From contig CM082578.2 of NCBI GenBank assembly GCA_040954595.2, positions 4,712,001 to 4,776,000 on the forward strand: a stretch of 64,000 nt of DNA. Reading direction: 5' to 3'. Origin of the DNA: Balanoglossus misakiensis. Lineage: Eukaryota > Hemichordata. Each line of letters begins with the position of its first letter. Position 1 is the stretch's first letter. The translations under genes were made by a program, and so were the position numbers. Below are positions 1 through 64,000 of this stretch, one piece after another. The notes below the pieces were generated by a model. That model did no database searches and was not told the DNA's origin. It saw only the letters and a list, made by a program, of their open reading frames with translations.

Positions 1-96
1 TAAAATTCAACTTCTTGATGCATTTGCTTATAAACTGATTGGTATTTAATTTTCTAAATATACTATCTTCTTTCTTACATGTGACAATTGTATTAC

Positions 97-58308
<58,212 letters not shown>

Positions 58309-58317
<9 letters not shown>

Positions 58318-58330
58318 CTTTACTGCTGTT
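58309..58330 (-). promoter_or_regulatory. SUR translation start context
   Basis: On the minus strand the start codon reads AAGATGG, with A at -3 and G at +4, a strong initiation context. The next residues match the SUR N-terminus, which decides this start. No TATA box was found nearby. Confidence 0.6.
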
Positions 58331-59021
58331 CCGGTCCTCAGATATTACACTTTCTTGACTTTATACATTGTCAGTTCACTCCAATCCTAAGAGTAAGAAA
58401 ATCACATATTGTTCATGAGTTTACTATAACAACCACATGTATAACAATTGCCCATGTTGTACCTACATGTTGATGCTGGCTAATCTCTTTAGCCAATGAA
58501 GTAGAATTAATTGTTAGGGGTTATTACACGAAGTTTGGTCGATAACCCGTCATACTCGATTAATGTCTGTATTTTGACAAGTTGTGATATTGCAAAATTT
58601 TCTAACGTGGGAGGGGACACCCCTTCACTTCCCACCCCCTTCACTTCCCTTGACTTACATGTACTATGTCTGCCAACTATCGTAATAACTTGTAATTTTA
58701 GTTCATTCATGTCTTATTTTAATAATTTAAATTTATGCATATATGCAAAATGTTACTGCTATTCATTCACTAAGTTGGCATGGGGGTCACCCACTTTTTG
58801 ATATCCACTAAAAAGAATCCACCCCCCCCCCCCGACTGAAGAAACTGACCAGTCCCTTATTTTTACGCACACAGCCCTGTCACGCGTCGCTGCAGTTCAG
58901 TAGCTCGAGGTCTTGCCTTGGTTTGGTTTGTGTGTCATGATTTTTCCGTCTAACCATGGAGCTACCACACAAAAGCAAATCCTGGAGCTACTGAACTAAA
59001 CTGCAGCTGAGCTCTGTGATG

Positions 59022-59043
59022 ATGATGATGATGATGATGATGC
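59022..59043. repeat. (GAT)n microsatellite
   Basis: About seven GAT/ATG units upstream of the SUR start. Confidence 0.85.
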
Positions 59044-59549
59044 AAAATGCACCTGGCTTCACGTAACCAGGTAACGACGGTTTACGCGCCTGTGTTTTTC
59101 ACATAATTTCGCGATTCTACTGCATCAATTACCTGACAAAAGTTGCGTGTGAACTGTAATATCCTCAGCACAGCATAAACCATAGACAGTAGTGTATGAC
59201 ACAACAATCTCCAAGTACAACCAACTAAAAGCTATCGCTACCGGTGACCACTTCAAACCGGAAGTTATAGTATCCATTTGACCCAACCGATTTGGGGTCA
59301 ACGTCATTTGCGTTACACATCGAAAGGTCACTGGCCGGGGTCAGAGAAAAAGGCCCACTGTTCATGCTGTTGGTTCTGCCGCGCCGCTCGCTGGTCTGTT
59401 TGCAAATAGCCACATTGACATCATCACTTTATGCATTATGCCTACGTCATAACATTATGTTTTTTTGGAATAACATAAAAACATTCTTTCTTTTAGAGAG
59501 AAACAGGGTGTTGCCATCCAACTTTTTTCAATAAGGGACCGTTCAGTTT

Positions 59550-60150
59550 TTACGGCCGGGGGGGGGGGGGGTTACTTAAATTTTGAAGTCCGAAAGCGGG
59601 GGTCATCGTTTTTTTTAAAACGTTTAGGGGGGGTCACTTACTTTTGCCACAAAACTTTTGCTTTTGAGTCCACAAAATTGCTGTTTCGCGTCCTTTATTC
59701 CTTTACAAAAAAATTCTAATGTGGGAGGGGCACGCCCCCTCCCACACCCACCCCCTCCATTCTTCGCCACATTTCAGTTATTGGCTGGTTTGTCTAGTGT
59801 ACGAGGGCAGACTACTACCACCCCACCACACCGATGCGTACTTTGAGTGGAGTGGCAAAATTTAAATTGGTCCTCCCCAATATTGAGTTAATTTGCTTTT
59901 GAGTTCATTAAAATGCAACTTTCAGCCCGATATTTTACAAAATTTTCTTAGGTGGGAGGGGGACACCCCCTCCCAACCCCTTTGTTCTTCACCACATCTA
60001 ATGTACCAAGGCATAGGACTTGCCCCACCCCACCCCACAACGATGCTAACATTGACTGGCAAAAGTAAAATGTGTCCTCCCTAACATTTACTTATTTGCT
60101 TTTGAGTTCATTAAAATGCAACTTTGAGCACCGTATTTTACAAAATTTTC
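59550..60150. repeat. Related G/C-tract element fragment(s)
   Basis: A G-run near 59560 is followed by two GTGGGAGGGG...CCCCTCCCA blocks at about 59721 and 59952 and by TTTTGAGTTCATTAAAATGC, as in 4052-4867. Outer ends not identified. A further GTGGGAGGGGACACCCC trace is at 58609. Confidence 0.55.
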
Positions 60151-61939
60151 TCTGGAAATGACAACGCTGTGGGTCACATGGCCAGATCACGCGATTGATA
60201 GTAAAGAATTTCATAAACGAAAGAACATTGTCATCTTTGCATTGAAAATAAAGAATATTTTGGAGTAGAATGTCTCATTAGAGGTCAACCATGATGCCCA
60301 AATTAAGTCGTCTTGCTGGTGGTGACTCCAACCTCAAACTGGTTGAGAGAACTAGCCCCGGTGAAGTTAGGCTGTAGCGCTGCCATACAGTTTTTTTTGC
60401 CAACATACAGATAAGAATTTCAGGAATAGGTTTTATTAAAACAAGCTGCAAGTATTATTCCGTGTTTGTGTGAGGTTTGAAATATTTCATAGTCGTTTTC
60501 TGGTGTAATCTATCTCTTGCAATCTTGTTGCCACTTGGGATGTATTAAAGGGCTGTGTGTTACCGATAATTGTTAGACTGGTACACCACAGAGAGCGGCG
60601 TTTGTGAAAGCTGAGTGACAAACCTGGTTTCTGGTTCAGTTTGCGATTATGTAGTGACAAGAATAAAATCATTTTCGCTTAACACTTAAGTCTTCATATC
60701 ACATATATGTTTTCCCATAAACTCTGCCTGGAGGTCAAAATTCTGACCCCCAGTGTATGTGACCAGTCAGTCTATCAATTATTCTAGGGAATGGAGAGCA
60801 CCAGGCGTCTGCATAAAGACGCTATGTAAGGATATTATTATTGTATAAAGGTGGCTAAAAACACTGTCAGTAGCTTAGACGATCTCCCGGTTTCAGTTCT
60901 TAGGCGGCGAGCGGCGGAGCGCCCACACAGGACTGAATCAGATTCAGTCTAACACCACTATAAACAGTAACAGTAACACACAAAGAGATTATGTGGCGAT
61001 GTTCTTTTGTTTTGGTGTCTGTTATGTGTGTGTACTGTAAAATCTGCGCCAGGTTTTTTGACAGCAGATAAATAGTCAAGTATGCTATTTGTTAACGAGT
61101 TTGTAAAGTTAATATTTTTTTATGATAGCTGAGACGCCGACACTGGACGCTCTTCTGTAGTCCGTGAAAATGGCCACCACACGTGATCATCGACGAACGG
61201 CGACACTTTGCAAATGTACTGCTATAATTATTCTCATTCTTTGAACTTTGGAGGGACGTCAAGTACAAAAATTATAGAAGTTTAACATGTTTAAATCAGT
61301 ATTGAATTGTCGTGTTGTTCATGTCTTTTTATTAACAGAGTCAGAACTGCACAAAGTGAACATTTACTTTGCAATAAAACCCAGGAAAAACAACCTTTTT
61401 CATGATAAGGGGAAAAATGCTCTGGGAAAGCGTAGGTAATATGCAGATTCTCCAAGTTTACAGACAATTGTATTTTACTGAAATTAATGCCTCCTATAAA
61501 CCTAACTTTCAAATGAAAATGCTAATCTGGCTTAGAAAATAGTTGAAAGAGAAAATATTGACAATTTTATTGTATATCAAGCAAAAGTTGTGCACTGAAA
61601 GTTTTAGGTAAAACTGACAAATATCAAAAGTTTGTCACTGAATAAATAAAGTGTTCTCAGTAAATCATAACAAGTTTATTGTTACACACTAACACTGTTC
61701 TGTATAACAACTCAAGGGCCACTACCTGTAACTCTTGGTACAGAACACTGTTATTATTGGCAAATGCATTCCATTGCAGACTTGAATACATTTTGTAACA
61801 ATAACAATGCTGATTATGCATGCAAGAAATTATGGTTCATGCACAGACCACAATTACTGAAAAAATCATAAAATGTTACAGATAGTGGAACCTCATGGAA
61901 ATGATAATAAATTGCATCCAAACTGTGTTCCATAAATAT

Positions 61940-62110
61940 TAGAACTTAAAAATGGCAAGTAAAAGCAAATTCATAAATTTTCACGTTAAAATAGGAAGAA
62001 TAAAAAGGATGATATTTAAACTGTTGAAACTGCACACACAAGTTGTGTAAAAAGTGACTAATGTACTGATCACAAGAAACTATACTAGACTTGAAGAGTT
62101 ATATACTTGA
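61940..62110 (+). repeat. Diverged direct repeat, first copy
   Basis: GCAAGTAAAAGCAAATTC, ACTAATGTACTGATCAC, AGACTTGAAG. The second copy is about 690 bp downstream at 62630-62790. Confidence 0.55.
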
Positions 62111-62629
62111 AGGAAACCTCATCAGTTACAGCCACTGGTAAAACTTCATTAAAGATCCCCGAAATTGGGGGTAAAGACTTAATGACATGGGCACTTAGAT
62201 GACTGTTCCACAAAAAATATATACTTTTTCAAAGTTCATTAAAGACTCCCAAACATTGAGGGAAAAAGACACAGAAAGGACTGATCAAGTGTAAAATAAA
62301 TGAAAACTGAAAGTGTATAAAAATATTGAATTTTTTTTTTATAAAAAAGGTAAATACCACAAGTTTTTTATTGTTCATAAAGTGTAAATAATGCATTGTC
62401 TGGAAGCCATGTTGCATAGGCTCGATTCTATTTAATTAATTATGAGTGAATTCCCTTCTATTATGCCACCCCCTTCCCGCTAAATAAGAAAACCAAGAAT
62501 TATGCATATATGGCTTCTGCAAACATTATTTATGCATTTATGAAGAAAACTTTCATCAAAAAATCAAAGTACTGTAGACACTCACACATTGCATATGAAT
62601 GTGTACAATAAAATGATAAAAATACTTAT

Positions 62630-62790
62630 AAATGTCAAGTAAAAGCGAAATCGTAAAGTTCATAATAAAATGCAAAAAATTAAACAGATATACCGGTATA
62701 TCAAACTGTTCAACACAGCTGCGAAAAGCAACTAATGAACTGATCCCAGGAAACTACACTGGACTTGAAGGATCTATTGCAATTATTTTT
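62630..62790 (+). repeat. Diverged direct repeat, second copy
   Basis: GTCAAGTAAAAGCGAAATC, ACTAATGAACTGATCCC, GGACTTGAAGG. This could be a local duplication within the possible 3' UTR of the right-edge gene. Confidence 0.55.
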
Positions 62791-63295
62791 GCATCATCAA
62801 AATGTACATGACTAACCAACCGTGGGAATCACAGATGCAGAAATACGACGACAGAACTTCCATACACCCAAAAATAATGAACATTCAAATACAAATTAAC
62901 AAAAAAAAAAAACTTTGGCAATCACATATGCCAAAACACAACTACTGAACTCCAAGACAATCAATACGACCATAAAAAAACCAGACATCTAACAAAAATC
63001 CCAGACACTGTAGTGATATCGCCCTCTATAAAGTGTTATAGCCTCGTTCTGGCACACAAGCTCTTGTTATGAGTCACCAGAAATAAAGTTGTTGTTCAAG
63101 TTGACTGCTTCGTCAGCCTCCTATTCTGTCGCTAATATAACAGACACAAAAGATGTCTCTCCAAAGGGAAAAAAAATCAGAAAAGGTTTGAGCACAAGTC
63201 CCGGTACATTGCACCACTCACAAACAAACATACACGCATACCAGCATACATACACTCAGACACAGACACACACACAGACCCTCGGGTATATTACG

Positions 63296-63312
63296 TACGT
63301 ACGTACATACAT

Positions 63313-63355
<43 letters not shown>
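63296..63355. repeat. (TACG)/(TACA)n then (CA)n microsatellite
   Basis: TACGTACGTACG, then TACA units, then CA units, with further CA-rich sequence just upstream. Confidence 0.9.
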
Positions 63356-63612
63356 AAACATACATATATGAATTCCTATGTACACATTCTTTATATAATA
63401 CAAAAATATAGTATACTGTCTGAATAAGAAATGAAGGTTTTTGGCAACTTTTGCTCCACCTCCTAACATAAATGAAAATACAAATTAAATGGTTGTGATA
63501 ATGAAGACTTATTCATTATCTGAAACCAGTAGTTTTGCGAAAAGGGTGTTTCTTTTCTGTTCGGTTATTATTTGATATTTCAGGTCATAGTTCAGGTCGC
63601 AGTCAGGACATT

Positions 63613-64000
63613 CTAGCCACAAGAGGTCACAGTAACTTTGATATGGTCACCTTTCAAACACAGACTATGTTCATCATCTGAGGATGAGCAACTATCATCT
63701 ATGACAAAACCACCTTCCATCAATGCACCTTTCAAGACGTTTACATTCTCTGGTTGCAATGCGTCACAGAGTTCAATCTGAAGTTGACTTTGTCGACATT
63801 TATCAGATTCTGGGATGCTGTCAATCAAAGCCTGAGTGCTGCCATTCAAATCACAATCTTTGAACTCTACATCTTCCAATGACTCTTTGCTGATCAACTC
63901 TTTCCACTGATCTATGCAAGTGTCATGTGATGGTGTTTTCCCATCAATGATGCTGACTTTGGACAGACATGGCAGAGCTTGAACACATCTACACACATTT
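63613..64000 (-). CDS. 3' end of an unidentified gene, possibly leucine-rich repeat (NLR-like)
   Basis: The frame is open from the right edge to a stop at 63613-63615. I see no Met that clearly begins it, so this is a 3' coding fragment of about 128 codons. It is rich in Cys, Ser and Asp and includes SLEDVEFKDCDLNGSTQALI and LQIELCDAL, spacing that suggests one or two leucine-rich repeats of the kind at the C-terminus of NLR proteins. The final part SCSSSDDEHSLCLKGDHIKV is hydrophilic. The family call is tentative; coding status rests on length, composition and position. Confidence 0.45.
   Translation of the reverse strand, partial: NVCRCVQALPCLSKVSIIDGKTPSHDTCIDQWKELISKESLEDVEFKDCDLNGSTQALIDSIPESDKCRQSQLQIELCDALQPENVNVLKGALMEGGFVIDDSCSSSDDEHSLCLKGDHIKVTVTSCG

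Larger units (their letters stand above)
58331..63612. other. Intergenic region between SUR and the right-edge gene
   Basis: No reading frame here looks like a real gene. Contents: probable SUR promoter and 5' UTR just right of 58317, G/C-tract repeat fragments (58.6 and 59.5-60.1 kb), a GAT microsatellite, a 19-nt palindrome GACTGAATC-A-GATTCAGTC at 60931-60949, and AT-rich sequence at 61.2-63.2 kb that may be 3' UTR of the right-edge gene. Confidence 0.5.

Noticed and set aside
63218-63469. Cys/Val/Tyr-rich reading frame over the TACA/CA repeats
   Set aside because: Product of the microsatellite, with no other coding sign.

Overview
This window is animal nuclear DNA: AT-rich, intron-dense and full of short foldback transposons. 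It fits a marine invertebrate, but the sequence alone does not fix the phylum. The main gene is on the minus strand, starts at 58317 and runs off the left edge. It encodes the sulfonylurea receptor, the ABCC8/ABCC9-type regulatory subunit of ATP-sensitive K+ channels. I reconstructed 25 exons with AC|exon|CT borders on the plus strand and continuous reading phase. They give about 1387 codons, from the N-terminal TMD0 to the Walker A loop of NBD2. The last roughly 190 residues lie beyond position 1.

Layout, right to left along the gene: TMD0 (57721-58317, one exon); first transmembrane domain (exons 2-8 and the start of exon 9); linker to NBD1 (exons 9-10); NBD1 (exons 11-16); second transmembrane domain (exons 17-23); start of NBD2 (exons 24-25). 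Two introns are very large. Intron 4 (31224-55555, 24.3 kb) is almost filled by a repeat array. Intron 5 (14043-31067, 17.0 kb) holds a complete six-exon gene on the opposite strand (15331-19330) followed by a second, related array. The nested gene encodes a 638-residue four-pass membrane protein with a long cytosolic tail and two PPxY motifs, resembling TMEM255/ENTREP (FAM189) proteins.

The two arrays (19556-27823 and 31891-55169) contain about 22 units of roughly 1.2-1.6 kb. Each unit has a CTTT-type microsatellite, modules built on CCAAT/ATGGCGGCCAT/GTCACGTGAC motifs, modules ending in a perfect DR1 (TGACCTTTGACCT), and a 3' end with a GGGCCC arm plus a GCTGC-TT-GCAGC hairpin. Separate hairpin left ends of about 55 bp (GGGCCCAAGCGC ... 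GCGCTTGGGCCC) are stacked in front of some units. The order and number of left ends and bodies fit repeated insertion of one element into the T-run just inside the left end of an earlier copy, like Russian dolls. This resembles Helentron-associated non-autonomous elements and is the most unusual structure in the window.

The remaining introns carry several MITE-like families: four with TTAA flanks, one CAGT-ended foldback family flanked by TA, one TTTTCGCG-rich family, a Mutator-like element with a perfect 9-bp target duplication, and G/C-tract foldback elements. Right of the SUR gene, 58.3-63.6 kb shows no gene I can support. At the right edge (63613-64000, minus) is the 3' coding end of another gene, possibly with leucine-rich repeats.
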